From Candidatus Bathyarchaeota archaeon (GTDB lineage Archaea; Thermoproteota; Bathyarchaeia; Bathyarchaeales; Bathycorpusculaceae): a stretch of 64,000 nucleotides of DNA. Below are positions 9,718 to 17,973 of the stretch, in pieces (positions within the stretch are counted from its first letter, which is position 1; the number at the start of each line of letters is the position of its first letter). The translations under genes were made by a program, and so were the position numbers. The stretch spans positions 62,001-126,000 of the forward strand of contig JAOZIH010000001.1 of assembly GCA_026014545.1 (NCBI GenBank), written 5' to 3'. Under the pieces are notes generated by a model, which saw only the letters and a program-made list of their open reading frames with translations, was not told the DNA's origin and searched no databases.

Positions 9718-10515
9718 CTACAGTTTGCCCGCTTTTATCTGCTCATATAGGTCGTTGGCTTCTTTGGCTGTGTAGTTTTCGTGGATTATTGCGCGGATGG
9801 CGCGGATTGCAGCTACCGGATGCTCTGTTTGCCAGATGTTTCTGCCAAGGTTGACGCCTATTGCGCCTTTCTGCATGCCATCATAGACGAAGTCGAATAC
9901 TTCCTGTTGTGTTTCGGTTTTGGGTCCACCAGCAATTACCACGGGAACAGGGCAACCATCAACGACTTTCTCAAAGCCCTCTTCGCAGTAATAGGTTTTC
10001 ACCACTCTGGCGCCTAGCTCTGCGGCGATGCGGCAGCATAAGGCCAAGTAGCGTGCGGTGCGCTTCTCAAGCTCCTTGCCAACGGCCGTAACTGCCATGA
10101 CGGGTATTCCATAGTTCTCGCAAGCATCTACAAGCTTCGCCAAGTTTGTCAAAGTTTGGTGCTCGTATTTGCTGCCTACGAAGATAGACATGGAAGCGGC
10201 GCTTGCGTTTAAGCGTATGATTTCCTCTATTGAAGTTGTTATTGCCTCGTTTGCTAGGTCCTCGCCTACCATGCTGGTTCCGCCTGAAACCCGCAATATG
10301 ATGGGTTTATTAACAGTTGGATCTACGCAGTTTCTAAGCACACCACGGGTAAGCATTACCGCGTCTGCATAGGGCAGCAGTGGCTTCAGGGTTTCTCCTG
10401 GCTTTTCAAGCTTAGTCGTTGGCCCTTGGAAGTATCCGTGGTCTATCGGCAGAAAAAGTGCTTTGCCGTCTGGTTGGATTAGGCGTGAAAGCCTGTTTTT
10501 CATTCCCCAATCCAT
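9718..10515 (-). CDS. LsrF/DhnA-type class I aldolase or thiolase
   Basis: A 265-residue (beta/alpha)8-barrel enzyme of the DhnA/LsrF family. Nearly every conserved block of bacterial LsrF is recognisable from memory: DWGMKNRLSRL, DHGYFQGPTT, TRGVLR, GSKYEHQTL, the Schiff-base lysine in VVKTYYCEEGFEKVV (about K173), CPVPVVIAGG and GRNIWQ-x-x-HPVA. LsrF cleaves 3-hydroxy-5-phosphonooxypentane-2,4-dione using CoA during autoinducer-2 breakdown. Archaeal relatives include FBP aldolase and the ADH synthase of aromatic biosynthesis. The family is firm, the substrate is not. No lsrK, lsrG or transporter is nearby, and its partners are a small Cys protein upstream and an alcohol dehydrogenase downstream. 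Confidence 0.85.
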   Translation of the reverse strand: MDWGMKNRLSRLIQPDGKALFLPIDHGYFQGPTTKLEKPGETLKPLLPYADAVMLTRGVLRNCVDPTVNKPIILRVSGGTSMVGEDLANEAITTSIEEIIRLNASAASMSIFVGSKYEHQTLTNLAKLVDACENYGIPVMAVTAVGKELEKRTARYLALCCRIAAELGARVVKTYYCEEGFEKVVDGCPVPVVIAGGPKTETQQEVFDFVYDGMQKGAIGVNLGRNIWQTEHPVAAIRAIRAIIHENYTAKEANDLYEQIKAGKL

Positions 10516-10518
10516 AGT

Positions 10519-10749
10519 TCATTTCTCCTTGGGACTTTTGGGTTTAAGAATTAAATAACCTTTCTCTATCAGCCAATGATGAAACTGCCATGTGGTGTAC
10601 TTGCATGCGGTGCTGCATGTCTGTCTGATGCGCTCGTATTCTTCGGGCTTATCCGCCAAGCGATTCAGTTCCATCTGCACTGGGCATTTTACGTCGTTGC
10701 AGAATTCTCTGCGCTTGTACTCGGTAAATCCTTCAAGCGACATGTGCAT
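10519..10749 (-). CDS. Small conserved-looking Cys protein upstream of LsrF-like gene
   Basis: About 76 residues. Four cysteines are arranged as FC-x4-CP and C-x3-C, with a C-terminal TTWQFHHWLIEKGYLI stretch; the spacing suggests a metal or Fe-S site. I do not recognise the family. The start is the ATG at 10749 (GGAG about eleven bases upstream) or the ATG at 10743, and a TATA-like AATATTTATTTAATG lies at about 10771-10785. It ends four bases before the aldolase start, so it is the first gene of a three-gene operon. Confidence 0.65.
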   Translation of the reverse strand: MHMSLEGFTEYKRREFCNDVKCPVQMELNRLADKPEEYERIRQTCSTACKYTTWQFHHWLIEKGYLILKPKSPKEK

Positions 10750-10998
10750 CAACAGCTAATCTCCACGTAGCATTAAATAAATATTAGGCATCGCGAGAAG
10801 CGCGCATTTTAGTGCTCGCAGAAGCTTATGCCGCTTCCGTAAATAGCTTAAACATAGGTTCACTGATTCTATGCTACGGTGCGGAACTGAAGTGGCTGTT
10901 TAGCACGTGCTTTGCTTAAAATTCGGTTAATGTTAGACAAGCTGTAATTCGATGACCACTTTTGCTTGTCGGAAATTAAAAAGGGAGATTTGTGGAAA

Positions 10999-11949
10999 CT
11001 AGTAGCGGTAGCGTGCTGTCAAAGTCGCGGTGACTATGTTCTCGCTTTCTGTGTTGCCTACTGTAATTTGAATGGGGCCAGGTAGCACCGGGAAGGCTGC
11101 TGCGCCATTTGTTCCTACAGTCACGTTGCAATCGTAGTTAACTTCGGCGTAGGAGTAAACTACTCGAATGTATGTTGTGGTGCTGTTTGATTCAACGCCG
11201 ATGGAAATGTAACCCGCGTAGAGCAAGTCTCCCTCGTAAACAACAGTTGTCGTGTTTGCCTCTTGAGTTACAGTTCGAGCGGAAAACAGATACTGCGACC
11301 CGTTAAGGTAAATTATGTTGCGATAGCTAATTATAGCTGACTGAAGCGCTGCCATGCTTGTGTTGGTCTGATTGAGTTGCTCTTGAAGGGTTGAAACCTG
11401 CGAGTTCAAAGATGCGATTTGCCCGTTTAAGGACAAAATTTGCGTGTTCAAAGATAAAATTGTGCTGTCTTTTTCTGCTATTTGAGCCTCCAAAGAGCTG
11501 GTCCTTGGCACATAGATTGCCAGTGCGCTAATTAAGCCCGCGGCAAGAATAATGCACACTAATCCCAAGGCGATTACTAGTGTTTTGCCAAAAGCTTTCT
11601 TCGGGGGCTTTTTGTCAAGTGCTTTCGCGGTTGCAAGCATGGGCAGTGGCTGAACGGAAACTTCGCTTGTAACAGGCTTAGCGGGCAGCGTTACTGGCTT
11701 CTCCTTTGGCGCGACTTCCGAAGCTTTCGGAGTACTTTCTGGCGCTTTAATGGGCGCTTGCGGCATAGGCGGTGAAGCCGCTAACGGCTTTTTTGGTTCC
11801 TGCAATCCTCTTGTGAACTCAAGCAAATCTTTACCCATCAGTTTAGCGATTTCCTCAGATGTTCCTTCCATTTCAATTTGAACTTCGCCTACCCGCAAGG
11901 AAATTTTCGAACGCTCTTTTTTCTGCTCATCCATCTCCGGCATTGTCAC
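10999..11949 (-). CDS. Membrane-anchored coiled-coil protein with N-terminal effector-like module
   Basis: A 316-residue protein of unknown function. Residues about 15-50 form a small predicted domain (SLRVGEVQIEMEGTSEEI) resembling the N-terminus of the protein at 24009-24407. A Pro/Ala/Lys-rich linker follows to about 120, then one membrane helix (about 124-147). Next is a short coiled coil of repeated ILSLN-x-QI-x-SLN-x-Q units, and last a beta-rich, N-glycosylation-motif-rich domain (about 215-316). The predicted topology puts the N-terminal module in the cytoplasm and the coiled coil and beta domain outside. It stands alone between an oppositely oriented gene and a 246-base spacer. Confidence 0.7.
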   Translation of the reverse strand: MTMPEMDEQKKERSKISLRVGEVQIEMEGTSEEIAKLMGKDLLEFTRGLQEPKKPLAASPPMPQAPIKAPESTPKASEVAPKEKPVTLPAKPVTSEVSVQPLPMLATAKALDKKPPKKAFGKTLVIALGLVCIILAAGLISALAIYVPRTSSLEAQIAEKDSTILSLNTQILSLNGQIASLNSQVSTLQEQLNQTNTSMAALQSAIISYRNIIYLNGSQYLFSARTVTQEANTTTVVYEGDLLYAGYISIGVESNSTTTYIRVVYSYAEVNYDCNVTVGTNGAAAFPVLPGPIQITVGNTESENIVTATLTARYRY

Positions 11950-12180
11950 ACCAGCATTTAGTTGACAAGTCTCTGTATATAAAAAATCTACGCATAAATT
12001 GAGAAGCGACCGGCGTTAACAGTAATCCTTTCATTTTATTAGCGCTTTCTCCCTTTCCTTTTTAGCTTGTTTGTCATTTCAGAGACGCTATTAAAAGATT
12101 TTTCAGAATTACCTCCAAATCAAGTGCTTTAATAAAGCTTAAATCTCCTGCTCTACACTTGGTGGATACGTGGAGTGTTT

Positions 12181-12507
12181 ATGGTTTATTGTTCAAATTG
12201 CGGTGAAAAAATTCCCAAAGACGCGAATTTCTGCCCAAAATGCGGCGCCAAAGCAATTAAGAACATGGAAACCGCGGCTCCGCCTGTTTCAGATGAAATG
12301 AGAGAGACGCTTAATAAAATAAGTCAAGAGCTAGAGAAGGCATTTGCCGTCGCCGCCAAGGAAATCAGCGCGGCGTTTCAAACTGTAAGCGAGAATATTA
12401 AGAAATCCCTTCAAAGAGAGGCTGTGGCTTGTCCTAGTTGCGGCGCGAAAAATCCAAGTGGTGCTGTTTTCTGTTATGAATGCGGAAAAAGAATAAAAAG
12501 TGAATAG
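12181..12507 (+). CDS. Double zinc-ribbon protein
   Basis: A 108-residue protein with two zinc ribbons, CSNC-x10-CPKC at the N-terminus and CPSC-x10-CYEC at the C-terminus, separated by a 45-residue amphipathic helix. Such proteins are common in archaea, often as adaptors or membrane-associated scaffolds; no specific role can be assigned. I prefer the ATG at 12181, with GTGGAG five bases upstream, over the GTG at 12175, because the first zinc knuckle then begins at residue 3. It precedes an ABC transporter operon by about 95 bases and may belong to it. Confidence 0.75.
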   Translation: MVYCSNCGEKIPKDANFCPKCGAKAIKNMETAAPPVSDEMRETLNKISQELEKAFAVAAKEISAAFQTVSENIKKSLQREAVACPSCGAKNPSGAVFCYECGKRIKSE

Positions 12508-12602
12508 TGCTATTGTAAGCGCCTTTTCAACTCGCCTATCTCTACCTTCTTTGGAGAGGTAATCTTAAGTTCTTGTTTGCCTTGAATAGCTCTGAAAGGC
12601 GC

Positions 12603-13526
12603 ATGTCTTCATCAGAAATTCTCATAAAAGCGCGCAATTTGACCAAGAAATTCGGCAGCTTCACCGCAGTGGACCACATAAACTTTGAAATCTACAAAGG
12701 CGAATGCGTAGGCTTTTTAGGACCTAACGGCGCGGGAAAAACAACAACTGTGCGTATGATTCACTGTTTTTGGCCCTTGACAGAGGGCGAGTTGTATGTG
12801 GCGGGCTTTAATGTCTCTACGCAAGCGTGCGAAATAAAACGCATAGTCGGCGTAGCCCCACAAGAAGACAACTTGGATCCAGACTTCACTGTCATAAAAA
12901 ACCTTCAAGTTTACGCCCGCTACTTTGACATTCCCAAAGCGGAAGCCACAAAGCGCGCTAAAGAGTTACTGAAATTTTTTCAGATAAAAGAAAAACAAGA
13001 CGTGCTTATCTCAGAATTGTCCACTGGCATGAAGCGCCGACTAATTTTGGCTAGAGCTCTAATCAACGAACCGCAAATTTTACTTCTTGACGAGCCTACT
13101 ACTGGGCTTGATCCGCAAGCGCGTCATATAGTTTGGGATGAAGTGCGCAGTTTAAGAAAACGCGGCGTCACAATAATATTGACTACGCATTACATGGAGG
13201 AAGCCACCGCACTCTGCGATAGGGTGCTGCTTATGGATAACGGCAAAATCATCGAGCAAGGCAACCCGTCGGCGCTCGTCAAAAAGCACATCGGCGCAGA
13301 AGTGCTGGAAATAGACAACGATGAAAAACTATTGCAAACGCTTAAAGCGGAGTTCCCCGCTGCCCGGTTTGAAGCCTTCGGCGACCGCATCCATGTTTTC
13401 ACCATGCAGCCGCATGGCGTTTTCGAACGCTTTCTCGAAAGAAACTCGCTAACACATGTTACAATTCGAAACGCCAACTTAGAAGACGTTTTTCTCAAGT
13501 TGACTGGAAGGAGGCTGCGGGATTGA
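12603..13526 (+). CDS. ABC-2 type exporter, ATP-binding subunit (NodI/DrrA type)
   Basis: A 307-residue ATPase energising the permease encoded next. Walker A is GPNGAGKTTT, the signature is ELSTGMKRRL (a degenerate LSGGQ, usual in the NodI/DrrA group), and Walker B is ILLLDEPTTGLDP, followed by the switch TTHYMEEA. The C-terminal ~70 residues form the small domain typical of drug and polysaccharide exporters. A TTG 30 bases upstream would add ten residues; I take the ATG at 12603 because the conserved domain begins shortly after it. It overlaps the permease gene by four bases. Confidence 0.9.
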   Translation: MSSSEILIKARNLTKKFGSFTAVDHINFEIYKGECVGFLGPNGAGKTTTVRMIHCFWPLTEGELYVAGFNVSTQACEIKRIVGVAPQEDNLDPDFTVIKNLQVYARYFDIPKAEATKRAKELLKFFQIKEKQDVLISELSTGMKRRLILARALINEPQILLLDEPTTGLDPQARHIVWDEVRSLRKRGVTIILTTHYMEEATALCDRVLLMDNGKIIEQGNPSALVKKHIGAEVLEIDNDEKLLQTLKAEFPAARFEAFGDRIHVFTMQPHGVFERFLERNSLTHVTIRNANLEDVFLKLTGRRLRD

Positions 13527-14326
13527 CGAAAATAGCCGACTCGCCTGCAAAGTTCGCCTTGCCGAAATTGACTTACCGCTTGTGGCATGTTTGGCGGCGG
13601 AACTTTGACGTGTTCATGAAAACTATAAAAGTCAATTTTCTGCCTTCGCTTATAGAGCCAATTCTTTACCTGCTAGCCTTGGGCTTCGGATTGGGCGGCT
13701 TCATTCAACCAATCGAAGGCGTACCCTACATCAACTTCATTGCGCCTGCGCTGGTGGCCATTTCTGCCATGTATGGTGGCTTCTTCGAGTGCACTTATGC
13801 CTCTTTCGTGCGTATGTACTTCCAGAAGACCTTCGACGCAATAATCGCTACACCTGTAAGTGTGGAAGAGGTCATAGCTGGCGAGTTGCTCTGGGGCGCC
13901 ACGCGCGCTGCTATAAACTCTACAACAGTGCTCGCTGTGATAGCGGCTTTCGGCTTAATTTCCAGCCCACTTGTCCTTCTGGTGCCTATAGTATCGCTTT
14001 TGGGTGGCTTGCTGTTTGCATGTTTAGCCATGTGTTTCACGGCGATTGCGCCCAACATAGACTTCTTCAATTATCCCGCGTTTCTGCTTATAACGCCGAT
14101 GTTTCTGCTAAGCGGAACTTTCTTCCCACTTTCACAACTGCCTCAGATGGTGGAGACAGCAGCGCTAATTTTTCTGCCGCTAACTCATTTGGTAAACCTT
14201 ATTCGTGGATTAGTGTTAGGCCGAGTTGAAGGCTCCATGCTGCTTAGCTTAGCATGGATTACTATAGTCACAGTAGCTTTGTTTTTGTTGAGTATAAACT
14301 TGATGAAAAAGAGGCTGATCAAATAA
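13523..14326 (+). CDS. ABC-2 type exporter, permease subunit
   Basis: A 267-residue membrane protein with six hydrophobic segments and the NodJ/ABC2 layout: a short cytosolic N-terminus, then PSLIEPILYLLALGFGLG, an FTAIAPNIDFFNYPAFL region and PMFLLSGTFFPLSQLP, which corresponds to the ABC-2 signature. It pairs with the preceding ATPase. The TTG start overlaps the ATPase stop by four bases and has GGAGG upstream. The substrate is unknown; drugs, lipids or glycans are typical. Confidence 0.88.
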   Translation: MTKIADSPAKFALPKLTYRLWHVWRRNFDVFMKTIKVNFLPSLIEPILYLLALGFGLGGFIQPIEGVPYINFIAPALVAISAMYGGFFECTYASFVRMYFQKTFDAIIATPVSVEEVIAGELLWGATRAAINSTTVLAVIAAFGLISSPLVLLVPIVSLLGGLLFACLAMCFTAIAPNIDFFNYPAFLLITPMFLLSGTFFPLSQLPQMVETAALIFLPLTHLVNLIRGLVLGRVEGSMLLSLAWITIVTVALFLLSINLMKKRLIK

Positions 14327-14347
14327 CGCGTATTCTGCGGCATTTTT

Positions 14348-14369
14348 AAATATGACGCACGTCATATTT
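14348..14369. promoter_or_regulatory. Perfect 22-bp palindrome over the promoter of the next gene
   Basis: Two exact 10-bp arms, AAATATGACG and CGTCATATTT, are separated by CA. The left arm overlaps the likely TATA box (TTTTTAAATA) and the palindrome ends 20 bases before the ATG at 14390. This is a strong candidate operator for a dimeric repressor. No second copy was seen in the window and the regulator is unknown. Confidence 0.7.
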
Positions 14370-14389
14370 TCCTTTAAAAACAAGCCGGA

Positions 14390-15199
14390 ATGCACTTGAA
14401 AAAACCTTTTACAACAACCATTATTATCACGACATTACTAATCATCAGTTCTGCGCTCACCTCATCTTATGCAAGCTACGTGTCCGCGGAAACTGTGGAC
14501 AACAGCCAGCTAATCATAACTGGTTTGGTAGCGAATCCTCTGAATCTAAGCCATGCTGAAATCGCTGCCATGCCTAAAAGCATAGTAAACGCCGCCATAA
14601 TATGTGTAGATTTTCCCGGCCATGTGGTTGCACAAGGCAACTGGGCTGGAGTAAAATTGCGAATCTTGCTGGAAGCCGCCAAGCCCTCAGCAGAAGCCGT
14701 TAAAATTGCTTTCTACGCTGATGACGGATACTCAACAGACCTGCCCATGGAAACTGTTATGCGCGACGACATAATCGTAGCCTACGAGAAAGACGGCGAG
14801 GCACTTGGCGCCTTACGCTTGGTGGTTCCCGGCAAATGGGGCTACAAATGGATAAACCAGCTAACACGCATTGAGCTTGTCGACTATGATTTCCTCGGCT
14901 TTTGGGAAAGCAGAGGCTACTCTGACGACGCAGACATATCCTCAAGCGAACTTAACATAAACGAGCCGTTATTACCCAGTAATGTCCCACTCTCCCCGCC
15001 TTTGGTTACTACACCTACTGCTGAGCCTTCACCTTCACCCTTTCAATCTTATACTAATTCGCCGGTGCCTTTTCAGCCATCACCAACTTCAACGTCAAGA
15101 AGACTGTGTGTACCGGCTGAGGCTGGCTATGTAATCGCCGTTGCAATAGCTGTAATATCACTTGCAGTAGTGCTGCTCAGACACAAAAATAGACTTTAA
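14390..15199 (+). CDS. Secreted molybdopterin-binding (sulfite oxidase-fold) domain protein
   Basis: A 269-residue protein with an N-terminal signal peptide, one SUOX/YedY-type oxidoreductase domain (about residues 38-175), a Pro/Ser/Thr-rich stalk (about 185-238) and a C-terminal membrane helix ending in HKNRL. Recognisable family elements are a cysteine in AAIICVDFPG (the position that ligates molybdenum in this fold), WAGVKLRILLE, DDGYSTDLP and LRLVVPGKWGYKWI. The substrate and electron partner cannot be read. The protein faces outside the cell. A perfect palindrome covers its promoter, so transcription is probably switched by a specific regulator. Confidence 0.78.
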   Translation: MHLKKPFTTTIIITTLLIISSALTSSYASYVSAETVDNSQLIITGLVANPLNLSHAEIAAMPKSIVNAAIICVDFPGHVVAQGNWAGVKLRILLEAAKPSAEAVKIAFYADDGYSTDLPMETVMRDDIIVAYEKDGEALGALRLVVPGKWGYKWINQLTRIELVDYDFLGFWESRGYSDDADISSSELNINEPLLPSNVPLSPPLVTTPTAEPSPSPFQSYTNSPVPFQPSPTSTSRRLCVPAEAGYVIAVAIAVISLAVVLLRHKNRL

Positions 15200-15221
15200 T
15201 ACTACATCTGACGCTTCGCGT

Positions 15222-15512
15222 TTATATGTCTAAGGCGTTTAAAAAAAGCCAGAAATCTTCCACGCTATTTATCTTTCGAATTTCCAAGTAATCTGGCTTA
15301 AAATCTGTCCCCTCGCCTGCATCCCCCTTGTAGAAACCCACGGTGTGTGGATAGTTATTTTCAAATTCCGGGTTCTCCAGAATTTCACGCAGTCTAACAA
15401 TCTTTGCAGCTTGCGCTGTGCCCTTACGCCTATCTATAAACACAACGCGGTAGTCAAGATACTTCCCTCTGTTGCCGTATTTCGGAAAGTAAACTAGCCA
15501 GTCGAGCTCCAT
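15222..15512 (-). CDS. Hypothetical protein
   Basis: A protein of about 96 residues that I do not recognise. It is rich in aromatic and charged residues (VYFPKYGNRGKYLDYRVVF, then KPDYLEIRK and EDFWLFLN), with no signal peptide or membrane segment, and is probably a small cytosolic alpha/beta protein. The start is uncertain: the ATG at 15512 is conservative, while a TTG at 15548 would add twelve residues and lies closer to the distance expected from a TATA-like TTTTTATTAAATG around 15570. It is transcribed alone, convergent to the sulfite-oxidase-fold gene and divergent from pyrH. Confidence 0.5.
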   Translation of the reverse strand: MELDWLVYFPKYGNRGKYLDYRVVFIDRRKGTAQAAKIVRLREILENPEFENNYPHTVGFYKGDAGEGTDFKPDYLEIRKINSVEDFWLFLNALDI

Positions 15513-15665
15513 AAAGTGAAAATTTTTTGTTTCGTTTTCCAACAGCAATCACTCAATCATTTAATAAAAATAATGATTTAAACATTCCACAATTACTAGC
15601 GCTATCCTTTGCCATAAAGAATTATAACATGATGCGCCAAAATAGGAAAAAGGATGGATTAACAA

Positions 15666-16340
15666 ATGCGTATCGTTTTGCGAATAGGAGGCTCAGTAGT
15701 AGCGTCGCCGGTGAACACCAGCTTGATTAGCAAGTATGCGGAAATTGTGCGAGCATTAAAAGAGCAGGGTAACGAGGTTGTAGTGGTTGTTGGCGGCGGC
15801 GCTTTAGCTCGCGAATTCATAGATATAGCAAAAAAACTGGGGCTTGATGAGCAAGCGCAGGATGAACTTGCCATATCTGTTTCGCGACTTTATGCACAAC
15901 TCTTCCTTAAAAAGCTCGGCGCCATAGGTTGCAAGCAAGTAGCCGTAACACTTGATGACGTGATTGAATACTTGAATGAAGGAAAAATTGTGGTGATGGG
16001 CGGCTTAAAGCCTGGAATAACCACCGACACGGTTGCCGCGTTGGCCGCTGAACATGTGAAGGCTGATTTGCTTGTTAAGGGTACTGATCAAGAGGGCGTC
16101 TACAATAAAGATCCGCGAAAGCATGCTGACGCCGTAAAGCTTGACAGGTTGTCCTTTGACGACTTAGCCAGCGTTTTCGCTGAGCATAAGCATAAAGCCG
16201 GGATACATCAAATCATCGATCCAGAGGCTATTAAGGCTTTGAAGCGTGGGCGCATGCGTCTTGTTGTTGTGAATGGCTTCAAACCGGAGAATATTTTAGC
16301 GGCAGTTAAAGGCGAAAACATCGGCACCGTGATCAGTTAA
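15666..16340 (+). CDS. pyrH: UMP kinase (archaeal type)
   Basis: Phosphorylates UMP to UDP with ATP in pyrimidine nucleotide synthesis. The 224-residue protein is an amino-acid-kinase-fold enzyme of usual archaeal length. Family elements are LRIGGSVVASPVN at the N-terminus, VVVVGGGALARE (glycine-rich loop), GGLKPGITTDTVAALAAEH (UMP contact) and LLVKGTDQEGVYNKDPR (ATP site). The ATG is preceded by GGATGG. The gene stands alone between a divergent hypothetical gene and the PadR-ABC operon. Confidence 0.93.
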   Translation: MRIVLRIGGSVVASPVNTSLISKYAEIVRALKEQGNEVVVVVGGGALAREFIDIAKKLGLDEQAQDELAISVSRLYAQLFLKKLGAIGCKQVAVTLDDVIEYLNEGKIVVMGGLKPGITTDTVAALAAEHVKADLLVKGTDQEGVYNKDPRKHADAVKLDRLSFDDLASVFAEHKHKAGIHQIIDPEAIKALKRGRMRLVVVNGFKPENILAAVKGENIGTVIS

Positions 16341-16384
16341 TTTTTGATTTATATTTATCTATATTTTCTATGCAATAAGTTTAA

Positions 16385-16400
16385 ATATCGCATTTGATAT
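16385..16400. promoter_or_regulatory. Inverted repeat at the padR promoter
   Basis: ATATC-N6-GATAT lies directly on the TATA-like TTTAAATATC and about 28 bases before the PadR start. PadR proteins commonly repress their own operon from such a position, so this is a candidate autoregulatory site. The arms are only five bases and A/T rich, so chance is not excluded. Confidence 0.35.
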
Positions 16401-16427
16401 CACCTATGAGCTCAATAGTGATACGTC

Positions 16428-16979
16428 ATGTTTCCTCCCATAAAACACTGGATGCGCCACACCGCCATGGTTCCAAAAGGGTTCATACGCTATCATGTGC
16501 TTGAGGCGCTGAGTCAAAAACCCATGTCAGGCTCAGAGATAATGACCGAGATTGAAAATCGAACTGGCGGCTTTTGGAAGCCCAGCCCAGGCTCCATATA
16601 TCCGCTTCTAGCCTGGTTACAGGATAATGGTTACATTCGCGAGTTGCCTGTTGAAAACGGGTTGAAGCGCTATGAGTTGACAGAACGCGGAAAAGCGCTG
16701 TATGAAGAACAGAAGAAAATAAGGCAGAAAGTTAGGGAGGAAGGCGGCTTCTTACCAATGCCCTTTATCGACAGTCTACTTTTCAAGATACCGCCGGAAA
16801 GGACAGTTGAAGTCCGCGAATCCATTAAGCGGTTAGTTATGGCCTTTTTCCAGCTGGGCTGCACACTGCAGGAAAAGTTTTCTGAGCAAGCATTGAATGA
16901 TGTCATCAAAGTCATAGATGAAACCTCCAAGAAGCTTGAGGAAATTAACCGAAAAGTTAGCGGTGGTAAATGTGACTGA
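16428..16979 (+). CDS. PadR-family transcriptional regulator
   Basis: A 183-residue regulator. The winged helix (about residues 18-95) has the PadR pattern: IRYHVLEALSQKPMSGSEI, then FWKPSPGSIYPLLAWLQDNG and YELTERGKALYEE. The C-terminal ~70 residues are helical and probably mediate dimerisation. The gene overlaps the following ABC ATPase by eight bases, placing the regulator at the head of the export operon, where PadR proteins typically repress a multidrug-type pump until a ligand binds. Its own promoter carries a small inverted repeat. Confidence 0.88.
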   Translation: MFPPIKHWMRHTAMVPKGFIRYHVLEALSQKPMSGSEIMTEIENRTGGFWKPSPGSIYPLLAWLQDNGYIRELPVENGLKRYELTERGKALYEEQKKIRQKVREEGGFLPMPFIDSLLFKIPPERTVEVRESIKRLVMAFFQLGCTLQEKFSEQALNDVIKVIDETSKKLEEINRKVSGGKCD

Positions 16980-17973
16980 GGAAGTAATCAAAGTTGAAGG
17001 TTTAACTAAAATCTTCAATAAGCACCTCGTGGCCGTAGACCATGTAAGCTTTAGCGTCAAGCAGGGTGAAATCTTCGGTTTCCTAGGCCCTAACGGCGCG
17101 GGGAAAACAACAACCATCAACATGCTCATAACCGTTCTAAAGCCCACTTCAGGCAAGGCGTCAATTTTAGGCTATGATATAGCCAAAGAGGCTAACGCTG
17201 TACGCTACTCCATAGGCGTCGTTCCGCAAGAGTACACGGCAGACGAAGACTTAACAGGAATAGAAAACATTCTCCTATGCGCCGACCTATATGGCATTCC
17301 AAGGGAGGTTTCGAAGAAACGCGCTGAAGAACTCTTGGAGCTTGTTGAATTAACCAAATTTAAAGATAAAAAAGTTCAAACGTACTCGGGTGGAATGCGC
17401 CGCCGACTTGAACTCGCTTGTGGCTTGATTAACCGGCCCAGAGTCCTTTTCTTGGATGAGCCAACATTAGGTTTGGATGTTCAGACAAGGGCTGCTACTT
17501 GGAATTACATTAAAAAACTGAAAAAAGAGTTCGGCATGACCCTTTTCATGACAACACATTACTTGGAGGAAGCCGATGCGCTTTGCGACCGCATAGCAAT
17601 AATTGATCATGGAAAGATTGTGGTGATCGGCACGCCGGACGAGTTGAAAGAGAACTTGGGCGGCGACATAATTACGTTGAGCATCAAGCAGGACGCTGAT
17701 ATTACGAATCTCGTCAAAAAAGTTGAGCGTGTAAAAGAAGTCAAGAAGGACGATGGCATGTACTTAATAAAATCAGAAAACGGTGAAGTAACTGCGCCAT
17801 TAATAATTGAATCATTGCGGAAAGAAGGTTATGTTGTAACCAAGCTTTCGCTTTCAAAACCAACATTAAACGAGGTTTACCTTCAATACACAGGGAGATC
17901 CATACGCGACACCGAAGAATCTCCTGAAACGGTTTTTGCGCAAAGACATACCATGAGGAGGGCAAGAATGTGA
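16972..17973 (+). CDS. ABC-2 type exporter, ATP-binding subunit
   Basis: A 333-residue DrrA-type ATPase: Walker A GPNGAGKTTT, signature YSGGMRRRLE, Walker B VLFLDEPTLGLDVQ, switch TTHYLEEADALCD, then a C-terminal DrrA-like extension (about residues 225-310). I place the start at the GTG at 16972, which has GGTGG five bases upstream; earlier GTG codons lie inside padR. It overlaps padR by 8 bp and the permease by 4 bp. With a PadR regulator at its head, export of a drug-like or lipid compound is the likely role. Confidence 0.9.
   Translation: MTEEVIKVEGLTKIFNKHLVAVDHVSFSVKQGEIFGFLGPNGAGKTTTINMLITVLKPTSGKASILGYDIAKEANAVRYSIGVVPQEYTADEDLTGIENILLCADLYGIPREVSKKRAEELLELVELTKFKDKKVQTYSGGMRRRLELACGLINRPRVLFLDEPTLGLDVQTRAATWNYIKKLKKEFGMTLFMTTHYLEEADALCDRIAIIDHGKIVVIGTPDELKENLGGDIITLSIKQDADITNLVKKVERVKEVKKDDGMYLIKSENGEVTAPLIIESLRKEGYVVTKLSLSKPTLNEVYLQYTGRSIRDTEESPETVFAQRHTMRRARM

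Noticed and set aside
10753-10998. tRNA gene in the spacer (GGTTC-like stretch near 10857)
   Set aside because: No cloverleaf, no matching acceptor stem and no anticodon arm could be drawn.
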